Assembly: GCA_937895705.1 (NCBI GenBank) | Contig: CALBKM010000045.1 | Coordinates: 96,084 to 160,083, forward strand | DNA from: an uncultured Clostridia bacterium | GTDB taxonomy: Bacteria > Bacillota > Clostridia > Lachnospirales > Lachnospiraceae | Direction of reading: 5' to 3' | Length of the DNA: 64,000 nt | Shown here: piece by piece, positions 43,848-51,816 of the stretch | Numbering within the stretch: the stretch's first letter is position 1 | Layout: each line of letters starts with the position of its first letter | The notes under the pieces: generated by a model | Told to the model about the DNA's origin: nothing | Seen by the model: only the letters and a program-made list of their open reading frames with translations | Database searches by the model: none | Translations under genes and position numbers: made by a program

Positions 43848-45074
43848 TTACAATTCCACGCCGTTTTTCTTTAACAGTTCTCTTGCACTTTCCACGGAAT
43901 CTACACCGGTTGCGTTCTTAATCGGTGCAAACTCCTTCTCGCGTACCACTTCAAACACAAGGCAGCTGTCAAGCATATGAATCATATCAAGTACCAGGCT
44001 CTCGTACTTATACCCGTTTACAGCCTCCGGCTTCACGGTATCACCGGCTTCGTTCATATACGGAATCTTCTTTTCTACGATATGAAGCGGCATCTCCTTG
44101 CTGACGATTTCCTCCAAATCATTCACACGGAATAAGTAGTTTAAAATAACGCCGTAATTATAAGCCGGTTCCCCGGTTGCATCCTTTGCTTCCATCATCT
44201 CTGTAGTCAGCTCGTAATACTCTACGATAGACGGTCTTCCGTCCTCTAAGCACATTACGCCTACCTTCTCATCCGGTGCAGCCTTTTTAATCACCTTTGC
44301 ACCTACGGCACAGTTGTTGATTGCGGTAGCACCCACAAAACACGGATCTGCGATACGTTGCAATACATTGTCCACCGCAAAAATATTTAACCACTCAATA
44401 CCTGCCTTATGTACAATGTCCAGCACTCCGCCCCGCTTCATGGACGAGAACCAACCGCCGTTTCCGTTCGGAGATGCAGACATGAGCCCTTTTTCCTCCA
44501 TATACACCTTTCCGTTATAATCGGATGCCGGAGCCATATCCTGCATAAAAAACGTCACATAGTTTTCATCATATCCGAAATAGTTCTTTTCCTTTAGGAA
44601 GGAGACCGTCATTTCGTGATTCTTTTCACTGGTCATAATAAACAAATGAATATAGTTACCGGCCTTCTCCGTCACATCCAGAAGATTGCGGATTAAGCGC
44701 TCGAAAATATACACTTCCTTCGTCAAACCGATGTTGTACATTCCCTTCGGATTGTCGGAACCGAGACGAGTTCCCATTCCTCCCGCCAGAAGAACTGCGC
44801 CAACCTTTCCTGCACGAATCATCTCAATACCTTTTTCGGTATACTCAACTTTCTTTTCCTCGATTTCCGAAAGCTTCATGGCCGGAATCGGTGTGATTAC
44901 ACCTCTCACCTGCTCCTTATCTGCCTGCGCCGCTTTTGCAAGGACGGAAAAATCCGTCTGCTCGATCTGCGCAAGAAGCGCTGCCTTCCCCTCGTCGGAC
45001 AGTTCTTCAAAATACTGCAACACATGCTCCTGGCCGAACTCACTCACCTTTTTTAATGCTTCTTCATACTTCAT
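43848..45074 (-). CDS. UDPGP-type UTP--sugar-1-phosphate uridylyltransferase
   Basis: A 408-residue nucleotidyltransferase of the eukaryote-like UAP1/UDPGP family, not the GalU type. The nucleotide loop is LLAGGMGTRLGSDNPKGMY and the sugar side has NGNGGWFSSM. It should make UDP-GlcNAc, UDP-GalNAc or UDP-Glc from UTP. Its start lies within the end of the LicD gene (11-base overlap), with GGAGG eight bases upstream. It probably supplies sugar nucleotides for the glycan handled by the LicD enzymes. Confidence 0.87.
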   Translation of the reverse strand: MKYEEALKKVSEFGQEHVLQYFEELSDEGKAALLAQIEQTDFSVLAKAAQADKEQVRGVITPIPAMKLSEIEEKKVEYTEKGIEMIRAGKVGAVLLAGGMGTRLGSDNPKGMYNIGLTKEVYIFERLIRNLLDVTEKAGNYIHLFIMTSEKNHEMTVSFLKEKNYFGYDENYVTFFMQDMAPASDYNGKVYMEEKGLMSASPNGNGGWFSSMKRGGVLDIVHKAGIEWLNIFAVDNVLQRIADPCFVGATAINNCAVGAKVIKKAAPDEKVGVMCLEDGRPSIVEYYELTTEMMEAKDATGEPAYNYGVILNYLFRVNDLEEIVSKEMPLHIVEKKIPYMNEAGDTVKPEAVNGYKYESLVLDMIHMLDSCLVFEVVREKEFAPIKNATGVDSVESARELLKKNGVEL

Positions 45075-46005
45075 CTTTCTTTCCTCCGATTCCTTCTCTT
45101 TCTTTTATATCATGATACGACCGGTTCAAATCAATTACCGTGGCCGGATGCCCGCCCCGGGCTTCCTCTTCCGGCGGCACCATATAGTCCGAACCATACA
45201 ACGCCGTAAGATACGCCGATCCGTTTACCGGACCGAAAAAACGATACCCTTCAAACTCATACTCACAACTTCTCCCCTCCGGCTGCGCCTCGATCTTTTC
45301 CCCTCGTCGAAAATCAAAAGCAAGATACCTTCTCTGCCTGATTTCTCCGTCAAACACATCACGTGGAATCGATTCGTTCCGTCCCCAGTGTCCCAGGTAA
45401 TTGGAATAACGGGCATCCCCCCACTGAGGAAGCTTCTCTTTTCTTACTCCGTAGGCCTTTGCTGCTTTATCCAGCTTTATTACCAGAGTTTCCGTATCGG
45501 TATGCTTTACAATTTCCCTCATCACAAATCGTTTGACCGGATTTTTTATCGTTCCTTTTTCTGCAATATGTGCATATAAAAGCTTCTTTTTAAACTTTAT
45601 ATACATTTCCTTTAAAATGCGCAAAGGCAATACATTTGTATCCGCATCCAAAGGAAAAATGTCAATATATACACCACCCACATAGCCGCTTCCGCTTCTT
45701 CGGGCCTCCACACATGTGGTGCGCTCATCCTCAAGCCGGAGAAATGCGTAAGGAACTCCCTCTTCCTTCGAGAAATGCCGCAACCGGTACCCTTGCGGAA
45801 CACTTCCCGGCGGCAATTCCAAAAGCTTCTCATAATCCTTTCTCGGAAGCCCGAAATCCGCATCGTCATCCCACGGAATGAATCCTTTATGCCGGACCGC
45901 TCCCAACATGGTGCCTCCCAACATATAGTAATGCAACCGGTTTTCCCGGCACACCCGATCAAAGGCCTTCATAATCTCAAAAATCTTTTCCTGCAATCCC
46001 GTCAT
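45064..46005 (-). CDS. LicD-family phosphotransferase
   Basis: A 313-residue protein of the LicD/FKTN nucleotidyltransferase-like family: YYMLGGTMLGAVRHKGFIPW followed by DDDADFGLPRKDY contains the metal-binding acidic cluster. LicD proteins transfer phosphocholine or related phospho-groups to teichoic acid, capsule or glycolipid sugars. Overlaps the UDPGP gene. A second LicD domain is present in the gene upstream. Confidence 0.9.
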   Translation of the reverse strand: MTGLQEKIFEIMKAFDRVCRENRLHYYMLGGTMLGAVRHKGFIPWDDDADFGLPRKDYEKLLELPPGSVPQGYRLRHFSKEEGVPYAFLRLEDERTTCVEARRSGSGYVGGVYIDIFPLDADTNVLPLRILKEMYIKFKKKLLYAHIAEKGTIKNPVKRFVMREIVKHTDTETLVIKLDKAAKAYGVRKEKLPQWGDARYSNYLGHWGRNESIPRDVFDGEIRQRRYLAFDFRRGEKIEAQPEGRSCEYEFEGYRFFGPVNGSAYLTALYGSDYMVPPEEEARGGHPATVIDLNRSYHDIKEREGIGGKKDEV

Positions 46006-46053
46006 GGAATTATCCTTTCTTTCAGTCCCATACTACTTTGTGTGCAACATTTC

Positions 46054-47958
46054 TTACTCATTCGAAGTAAGATGCTTAATACAGGACTTGTAATGTATCT
46101 TTCGGTCTTTTTGCGGCGGAAGCTTCCGATAATCCCCGAACATATGGGTCAAATACTCGTCACAACGCTTCGGACCTCTGAGCAATATGCCTTCAAACTC
46201 CCATAAACTGTACTCGTCGTAAGATTCCCCAAAGTACTCCCTCGGCACAATCTCCCGCGTTTTATAAGCTCCGGTCAAGGTTCCTGCATATTCCGCACCT
46301 TCGGAATCCTGGCTCATAAATAATCGGTCCATTTTCTGATATACCTTCCGTACGTCGATAAAGCGATATAATTTCAAAGCCCTTACCACGCGTAATACCG
46401 TCTGTTCCCACGTGGAACGGCTGGTACGAATTCCGGTATTTACATTCGCCGTACCGCAAAGAAAGCGGAGTGCCATGGCCTTTGCATAATACAGCTTGCG
46501 GGTAAGTTCCTCATCAGGTGTCCCGTCAAGCGGAATAATATCGATCAAATACCCTTTACGTACCGTCGTGTCTTCCAAAAGTTGCTCTTCAATCTCTATT
46601 TTAACGGCACTCATCTTCGCAAAGTAGCTCTTAAATTCCTTGTCTGTCTGCCAGCTTTCGATGCGGTAATCCTCTCCCAGTATTTCTCCGGCCTCTCCGG
46701 ACTTTACAAGTTCAATCAACCGGTCATAATCCTTGCGAGGCATAGCCACATCCACATCGTCGTCCCATGGAATAAATCCTTTGTGACGCACGGCACCGAG
46801 AAGAGTTCCACCGATAGCATAATACCGGAGTTCATAGGCATTACAAAGCTTCACAAAAGCCTTTAAAGCCTCCAATTCTATCTCGTGAAGTTCTGCCAAT
46901 ACATCTTCATCGTATCCGCTCCCGAAACTGTTCTCGGTCTCTCCCGGCTCCGTTCCCTCCCTGCTGTCTTTCGTTCCTTTTCCTAAAATCCCTTTCTTCT
47001 TTTCCCAGTAAGACGGTTGAAGCGTACAGGCGAGCACTGCTTTCTCCGGCAGACTCCTATAATGCTTACCAAGGAAAAATCCGGCATAACGGGCCGTCGC
47101 ATCCATCAAAAACAGAAACATATCTCCGAACCGCTTCTGGGACACACAATATTCCACAGCCTTTTTCACATAGCCGAGCCCCTCCTTTTCGGAACTGACC
47201 TTTCGGAACACCTCCGGATAATCTCTCTGGGACACTGCCATATCAAAACTACGCTTAAACTGGTCCTTCAAACCGTAATTATGGGTGTGGTATACCCTTG
47301 CCTTCGCACAGTAGCAGATGGCGTCACCCTCTTCGATTAACGCTGCGCCGAATATCATATCTTCATTAAAAATCGTATCGGTTACAAAACCGCCCAATTC
47401 GTCATAACGGCTTCTGCGATACATGGCACATGCATTGGAAATCATATAGGTCTTGATGCCGAGACGTTCCTTATCCTCCTTCGTCTTCTTATAAGACTCC
47501 GCCGGATAATTGTGCAGACGCAGGAATCGCTCCGTAAAATTCGCATGCTCCGCTGCCATCTGTCTGGCATACGCAGCGCCCACTTCATCCTCTCTAAAAC
47601 ACTGAATCAACTTTTCGATCAAAAACACATCCGCCGGCACCACATCCTGAGTCATGCAAAGGAAAAACTTTGCATCGGAATACTTCGTTACCGCCAAATT
47701 TCTAGTACCGCCGTGGTCAAAGTCCTTCTTTTCCACACGAACAATCTTTATCTCTACGGGAACCCATACTTTATTATCGTTTTTTGCGGCAACCTTTTCC
47801 ACCCGCTCCCGCAAATCGGATACAGTATGTCCTTCCGTTTCCGTGTTCATCAAAATAATCTTTGCCGGACGCACTGTTTGCTGCAATAACATGGCAAGTA
47901 AACGCTCCAGCTTTTTATCGGCTTTATATACCGGAATAATCACATCAGGTCGTTCCAT
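46054..47958 (-). CDS. GT2 glycosyltransferase fused to a LicD domain
   Basis: A 634-residue bifunctional protein. Residues 1-~235 are a GT-A glycosyltransferase (DVIIPVYKADKKLERLL, FDHGGTRNLAV, and LGGFVTDTIFNEDMIF), related to rhamnosyl/glycosyltransferases of surface polysaccharides. After a linker (~315-345) the LicD domain has YYAIGGTLLGAVRHKGFIPW followed by DDDVDVAMPRKDY. One polypeptide may add a sugar and then decorate it with a phospho-substituent. No transmembrane helices. AGGAGG precedes the start. First gene of the LicD/UDPGP operon. Confidence 0.9.
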   Translation of the reverse strand: MERPDVIIPVYKADKKLERLLAMLLQQTVRPAKIILMNTETEGHTVSDLRERVEKVAAKNDNKVWVPVEIKIVRVEKKDFDHGGTRNLAVTKYSDAKFFLCMTQDVVPADVFLIEKLIQCFREDEVGAAYARQMAAEHANFTERFLRLHNYPAESYKKTKEDKERLGIKTYMISNACAMYRRSRYDELGGFVTDTIFNEDMIFGAALIEEGDAICYCAKARVYHTHNYGLKDQFKRSFDMAVSQRDYPEVFRKVSSEKEGLGYVKKAVEYCVSQKRFGDMFLFLMDATARYAGFFLGKHYRSLPEKAVLACTLQPSYWEKKKGILGKGTKDSREGTEPGETENSFGSGYDEDVLAELHEIELEALKAFVKLCNAYELRYYAIGGTLLGAVRHKGFIPWDDDVDVAMPRKDYDRLIELVKSGEAGEILGEDYRIESWQTDKEFKSYFAKMSAVKIEIEEQLLEDTTVRKGYLIDIIPLDGTPDEELTRKLYYAKAMALRFLCGTANVNTGIRTSRSTWEQTVLRVVRALKLYRFIDVRKVYQKMDRLFMSQDSEGAEYAGTLTGAYKTREIVPREYFGESYDEYSLWEFEGILLRGPKRCDEYLTHMFGDYRKLPPQKDRKIHYKSCIKHLTSNE

Positions 47959-47984
47959 AGGCCACCTCCTATTTTCTCTATTTT

Positions 47985-48013
47985 ATCATACCTCACTCCG
48001 CATCGAATTACAA
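47985..48013 (-). promoter_or_regulatory. sigma-A promoter of the GT2-LicD operon
   Basis: TTGTAA (48008-48013), 17-bp spacer, TATGAT (47985-47990), minus strand; divergent to the Gly/Cys-rich gene. Confidence 0.7.
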
Positions 48014-48091
48014 GAAAAAAACCAAAGGCTTCAAAAAAATTTAAGAAAACATTTTTCTTTCCTCCTACAGAAACACGGTCAAGCAAGTGCG

Positions 48092-48104
48092 CATACGATA
48101 TGAT
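48092..48104 (+). promoter_or_regulatory. candidate promoter of the Gly/Cys-rich gene
   Basis: CATACGATATGAT contains both a sigma-A-like -10 (TATGAT, 48099-48104) and CATACGATA, which fits the CATAnnnTA -10 pattern of mother-cell sporulation sigma factors. No convincing -35 for either was found, so which one applies is open. Confidence 0.35.
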
Positions 48105-48131
48105 GTAATCAAAATTTTGGAGGAAATCTTC

Positions 48132-48398
48132 ATGGGAAATTTATCTAATTGCGGTATCGGTGGCGGCAACAACGGCGGTTGCAGCTGGATCATCATCCTT
48201 ATTCTTCTTTTCTGCTGCGGCGGTTGCGGCAACAACAACGGCGTAGGCGGCGGCAACAGCGGATGCGGTTGCGGATGTGACTGTGAGTGCGGTTGCGGCA
48301 ACAACGGTGTAGGCGGCGGTAACAGCGGTGACTGCTGCTGGATCATTATCCTCATCCTTCTCTTCTGCTGTGGCGGCTGCGGAAATCATTTCTGCTAA
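48132..48398 (+). CDS. Gly/Cys-rich small protein with duplicated hydrophobic block
   Basis: An 88-residue protein with 17 Cys and about a third Gly. The block WIIILILLFCCGGCGN occurs twice exactly (residues 19-34 and 70-85) and NNGVGGGNSG twice (35-44, 57-66), around a central Cys-every-second-residue stretch (45-55, with D50 and E52). The start is set at the ATG after GGAGG. Similar Clostridia proteins have been labelled chorion-class high-cysteine proteins, without known function. Two membrane-spanning or amyloid-like blocks with Cys could form a cross-linked surface or spore layer; that is inference. Lone gene on the plus strand. Confidence 0.8.
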   Translation: MGNLSNCGIGGGNNGGCSWIIILILLFCCGGCGNNNGVGGGNSGCGCGCDCECGCGNNGVGGGNSGDCCWIIILILLFCCGGCGNHFC

Positions 48399-48429
48399 AA
48401 AAGTAACAGCCCGCACGGTCCGATACGCA

Positions 48430-48449
48430 CCGGTTAAATAATTAACCGG
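48430..48449. repeat. perfect inverted repeat after the Gly/Cys-rich gene
   Basis: CCGGTTAA ATAA TTAACCGG, 8-bp perfect arms, 31 bases after the stop. No T-tract, so not an intrinsic terminator by itself; could be a 3'-UTR stabiliser or protein site. Confidence 0.6.
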
Positions 48450-48475
48450 ATGCTTAAGGCATAACATGGCATCAT

Positions 48476-48516
48476 AAAAGGTATCCCTAAGGCCACTGAC
48501 CTTAGGGATACCTTTT
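48476..48516. terminator. bidirectional terminator between the Gly/Cys-rich gene and the amino-acid ABC operon
   Basis: AAAAGGTATCCCTAAGG ... CCTTAGGGATACCTTTT: a long near-perfect stem with T-rich flanks on both strands between convergent genes. Confidence 0.93.
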
Positions 48517-48547
48517 CTATATTCTTTCTTATATTCTTCTTTTGTTT

Positions 48548-49327
48548 TTACTGTTCGGAATACTTTGCGGACAGTTCGTTGATGGTTCCGTCGTTCTTCA
48601 TCTTGGTCAAGATTTCATTAATCTGCTCCAACAACTCGGTATTCTTTTTATTTACCGCAATACCGTACTCTTCGGAAGAAAATGCCTCCGCATCCTCCAC
48701 AATCTTTAAGCCTTCGTTGTCGCCCACGTACTTCTGCGCGGTTGCGGAGTCGATTACCACAACGTCACACTTGCCGTTTACAAGCTCCATGATAGCCTCG
48801 GAACCCTTCTTAAATGCCTCGTAAGCATAGCCCATATCCTTTACGCAGGACTCACCGGTATATCCCTGGATAACAACAATCTTCTTATCCGCCATATCGG
48901 TAGCCTTCGCAATGGTAGAGTCTTCCTTTACAATCATAACCTGCTTTGCGGTATAGTACGGAACAGAAAAGTTTACTTCTTCCGCTCTCTCCGGGTCAAT
49001 GGTCATACCTGCGATAACCGCATCCACCTGACCGTTCTGAAGTGCAAGAAGCAGGGAATCGAACTCCATGTTCTCGATCTGTGCGGTCTTGCCGAGTTCA
49101 TCACCGATCTGTTTTGCGATTGCCATATCAATACCGTCATACTGGTCAATTACACCATTTGCCGCAACAAACTCAAACGGAGGAAATTCCGCATTGGTAC
49201 CGAACTTAATCACATTCGCCTGTTCGTTATTTTTCGCCTCATCTTCCTTACCGCCGCATGCCGCAAACATTGCTACCGTTGTTACACAAGCTACTGCCAG
49301 TGCAAACTTCTTCATCATCTTTTTCAT
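48548..49327 (-). CDS. amino-acid ABC transporter substrate-binding lipoprotein
   Basis: About 259 residues: signal peptide with lipobox FAAC, then an SBP_bac_3 fold (IKFGTNAEFPPFEFV, GIDMAIAKQIGDELG, VDAVIAGMTIDPERAE). Binds a polar or basic amino acid outside the cell. The second ATG is preferred: it lies 8 bases from AAGGAG, the first only 2. Last gene of the permease-ATPase-SBP operon. Confidence 0.92.
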   Translation of the reverse strand: MKKMMKKFALAVACVTTVAMFAACGGKEDEAKNNEQANVIKFGTNAEFPPFEFVAANGVIDQYDGIDMAIAKQIGDELGKTAQIENMEFDSLLLALQNGQVDAVIAGMTIDPERAEEVNFSVPYYTAKQVMIVKEDSTIAKATDMADKKIVVIQGYTGESCVKDMGYAYEAFKKGSEAIMELVNGKCDVVVIDSATAQKYVGDNEGLKIVEDAEAFSSEEYGIAVNKKNTELLEQINEILTKMKNDGTINELSAKYSEQ

Positions 49328-49361
49328 TTTCATGTCTCCTTGTTTTCTTTTACTCTCTATT

Positions 49362-50084
49362 TTAAAGCACTTTGCTTAAAAACAGCTTGGTTCGTTCGTT
49401 TTGCGGGCGGTCGAAAATCTCCTCCGGTGTACCGGTTTCCAGTACGACACCGTCGTCCATAAATACCACACGGCTTGCCACTTCTCTTGCAAAGCCCATC
49501 TCGTGAGTGACCACCACCATGGTCATACCGCTCTTTGCAAGATTCTTCATAACATCCAGCACCTCACCGACCATCTCCGGGTCAAGGGCGCTGGTCGGTT
49601 CGTCAAACAGCATAATCTCCGGCTCCATGGCAAGGGACCGTGCAATGGCAATACGCTGCTTCTGACCGCCGGACAACTGTACCGGATATGCATTTGCTTT
49701 ATCGGAGAGCCCTACAATTCTAAGAAGTTCTTCTCCCTTGGCGAGAGCCTCATCCTTTGTCATTTTCTTAAGTTTTATAGGGGCAAGGGTAATATTTTCC
49801 ATTACCGTCAGATGCGGAAACAAGTTAAAATGCTGAAACACCATTCCCATCTTCTGGCGCACCTTGTTTACATCCACCTTCGGAGCGTTAATCAGCTCAT
49901 CATCCACGTAAATCTCACCCTTATTCGGCTTTTCCAAAAGATTCAGGCAACGAAGGAACGTACTCTTACCGGAACCGGAAGGTCCGATAACCACCACCAC
50001 TTCTCCCGGCTTGATATGCTCATCGATGCCGTTTAATACATTTAATTTACCGAAGCTTTTATGTAAGTTATTTACCTTAATCAT
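49362..50084 (-). CDS. polar amino-acid ABC transporter ATPase (GlnQ type)
   Basis: A 240-residue ATPase with Walker A GPSGSGKST, signature LSGGQKQRIAIARSL, Walker B IMLFDEPTSALDPEM, and the family's switch VVTHEMGFAREVA. Energises import with the permease encoded 13 bases upstream. Confidence 0.95.
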   Translation of the reverse strand: MIKVNNLHKSFGKLNVLNGIDEHIKPGEVVVVIGPSGSGKSTFLRCLNLLEKPNKGEIYVDDELINAPKVDVNKVRQKMGMVFQHFNLFPHLTVMENITLAPIKLKKMTKDEALAKGEELLRIVGLSDKANAYPVQLSGGQKQRIAIARSLAMEPEIMLFDEPTSALDPEMVGEVLDVMKNLAKSGMTMVVVTHEMGFAREVASRVVFMDDGVVLETGTPEEIFDRPQNERTKLFLSKVL

Positions 50085-50097
50085 ACGCTACCCCCTT

Positions 50098-50823
50098 CTA
50101 CCGGATATCGGACTTTCTCAGTCGCTTCTCAACGATTCCGAGCACCGTGGTCAGTATCTTAATTAATACAAAGTAGATAATCGCAGTTGCGATAAGCGGC
50201 ATAAATGCCAGATAGGTAGCACTCTTAATGAAATCTCCGGCCTTCTGAATGTCCATAAGACCCACATAACCTACAATCGCCGTCTCCTTAATGAGCGTAA
50301 TAAACTCATTGCACATGGCAGGGAAAATGTTTTTCACCGCCTGCGGTACCACAATGTAAAACATGGTCTGGGCACCGTTCAGACCGAGGGAACGTCCCGC
50401 CTCCGTCTGTCCCTTATCGATGGAAAGAATACCCGCACGAATAATCTCCGATACGTACGCACCGGAATTGATGGAAAATGCGATCGCCGCAATAATCCAC
50501 TTATCTAAGTTCACCGTTGCAAACACAACAAAATAAATAATCATGAGCTGAGTTACGGACGGTGTACCGCGAATTACGTCCGTATACACCTTTCCTAAAA
50601 AGCGTAACACCTTACTCTTGGACAAGCTGCAAATTGCGATTAAGAAACCGATAACCAGTCCCAATAATGCCGCCAGAAGAGAAATCTTTATGGTAACGCC
50701 GACACCTTCCAATAACAGCTTATATCGGTCTTCCCTGATAAAACACTTTTCAAAGGTTCTTGCAAACTCCGCGAACCAACCGGAAACGCCTCCGGTTGCC
50801 AGCCATGCCGTATACAGATTCAT
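50098..50823 (-). CDS. polar amino-acid ABC transporter permease (GlnP/HisM type)
   Basis: A 241-residue permease of the His/Glu/Gln/Arg family. The EAA loop is in GQTEAGRSLGLNGAQTMFYI. About five transmembrane helices. A homodimer is expected, since only one permease gene is present. First gene of the operon. Confidence 0.94.
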   Translation of the reverse strand: MNLYTAWLATGGVSGWFAEFARTFEKCFIREDRYKLLLEGVGVTIKISLLAALLGLVIGFLIAICSLSKSKVLRFLGKVYTDVIRGTPSVTQLMIIYFVVFATVNLDKWIIAAIAFSINSGAYVSEIIRAGILSIDKGQTEAGRSLGLNGAQTMFYIVVPQAVKNIFPAMCNEFITLIKETAIVGYVGLMDIQKAGDFIKSATYLAFMPLIATAIIYFVLIKILTTVLGIVEKRLRKSDIR

Positions 50824-50866
50824 CTATGTTCTCCTTCCGTACTTTCTACAAATCAATTGAGAATAA

Positions 50867-50895
50867 ATTATATCACAGAAACGCAAAAGAATCAA
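50867..50895 (-). promoter_or_regulatory. sigma-A promoter of the amino-acid ABC operon, inside the upstream terminator
   Basis: TTGATT (50890-50895), 17-bp spacer, TATAAT (50867-50872), minus strand. The -35 box is part of the 3' stem of the terminator of the preceding gene. Confidence 0.85.
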
Positions 50896-50929
50896 GCATT
50901 CCAACGGTTTTCATCAAAATGCCTGATTC
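50885..50929 (-). terminator. intrinsic terminator of the L7/L12-like lipoprotein gene
   Basis: GAATCAGGCATT ... AATGCTTGATTC (12 bp, one G-T pair) followed by TTTTGCGTTT, minus strand. Confidence 0.85.
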
Positions 50930-50960
50930 AAAAATTCGCTTTTTCTTCAGTATTTGTTCA

Positions 50961-51647
50961 TTATTTTAACTCTGTGATTTCCACGGTTGCTCCTTGTTCC
51001 GTAAAGGTAGCTGCAATCAGCTCCGCATCCTTCTTGTTCGTCACCTCGATTACGGTACACGGTACAGATTTCACTGCATGTATCGCCTCACTAAATTTAC
51101 AGCCGGAAGCTTTACGATATGTATCAATTACAGTTGCCTTATTCGGACCCACTTCAAGCAGCGTTATCACGTAGTTCTTAGGATCATCCTGTATCTCCTC
51201 AAGCTCAATCATACCGATTTCCACCGTTATCGTCGAACCGGTTGCTTCAAAATCAGCCCTCACCTTTTCTGCCGCTACCTGATGTATGGTTTCGTACAAT
51301 ACACACGGCGGATTATATATGGCATCCTTCGCCCACCGCAAATCAGCCTTATCATTCAACTCCCAAAGAAGTCTGGTTGCCGTTACCTTTTCCGGTCCTA
51401 ATTCCGTAAGAATCACCGTATAGGTTGCCGTGATAGGAACAAAGGGTACCTCCGTTACTTCCGGTGCCGGTGTTGCAGTCGGTTCCGTCGTCACTGTTGC
51501 TTCCGGTGCTTCGGTTGCTTCCGGTGCCGGCGTTGCCATAACCTCCCGGGTCGGCTCCGGTGTATTACCGTTCTCTTTCTCACTGTTGCCGCAGGCCGCA
51601 AAACAAAACAGCACTGCCAATAACAGAATTCCGAATTTCTTGTTCAT
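50961..51647 (-). CDS. lipoprotein with two tandem ribosomal L7/L12 C-terminal-like domains
   Basis: A 228-residue protein: signal peptide with lipobox CFAAC (Cys19), a Pro/Thr/Ala/Glu-rich spacer (~25-70), then two copies of a domain matching the C-terminal domain of ribosomal protein L7/L12. The second copy (~158-228) is clearest: YVITLLEVGPNKATVIDTYR then FSEAIHAVKSVPCTV and KKDAELIAATFTEQGATVEI. The first (~73-148) has YTVILTELGPEKVTATRLLW and AEKVRADFEATGSTITVEI. An exported L7/L12-like fold cannot work on the ribosome; a surface protein-protein role is inferred. Monocistronic with its own promoter. Confidence 0.85.
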   Translation of the reverse strand: MNKKFGILLLAVLFCFAACGNSEKENGNTPEPTREVMATPAPEATEAPEATVTTEPTATPAPEVTEVPFVPITATYTVILTELGPEKVTATRLLWELNDKADLRWAKDAIYNPPCVLYETIHQVAAEKVRADFEATGSTITVEIGMIELEEIQDDPKNYVITLLEVGPNKATVIDTYRKASGCKFSEAIHAVKSVPCTVIEVTNKKDAELIAATFTEQGATVEITELK

Positions 51648-51668
51648 TCTTTTCTCCTCCTTTGTCTC

Positions 51669-51697
51669 TACATACCACAGACAAATTCCCTTGTCAA
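51669..51697 (-). promoter_or_regulatory. promoter of the L7/L12-like lipoprotein gene
   Basis: TTGACA (51692-51697), 17-bp spacer, TATGTA (51669-51674), minus strand. Confidence 0.7.
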
Positions 51698-51763
51698 TTT
51701 GATTACTACTTCATAACAATCCACGACATACTTTATCACATATCAACGGTTCTGTCCATAGCA

Positions 51764-51802
51764 GAAAAAAGGCGGAGTACTCTTCTCAAAAAGAATACTC
51801 CG
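51764..51802 (-). terminator. intrinsic terminator of the MerR-methyltransferase gene
   Basis: Minus strand: CGGAGTATTCTT ... AAGAGTACTCCG followed by CCTTTTTTC. Confidence 0.9.
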
Positions 51803-51816
51803 TTTTCATCTGCCCT

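Noticed and set aside
43848..45074. GalU-type UTP-glucose-1-phosphate uridylyltransferase
   Set aside because: The LLAGGMGTRLGSDNPKGMY loop and length fit the UAP1/UDPGP family instead.
48162..48390. Near-direct DNA repeats in the Gly/Cys-rich gene as a possible CRISPR-like or mobile repeat
   Set aside because: The repeats are in frame and encode duplicated protein blocks; there are only two copies.
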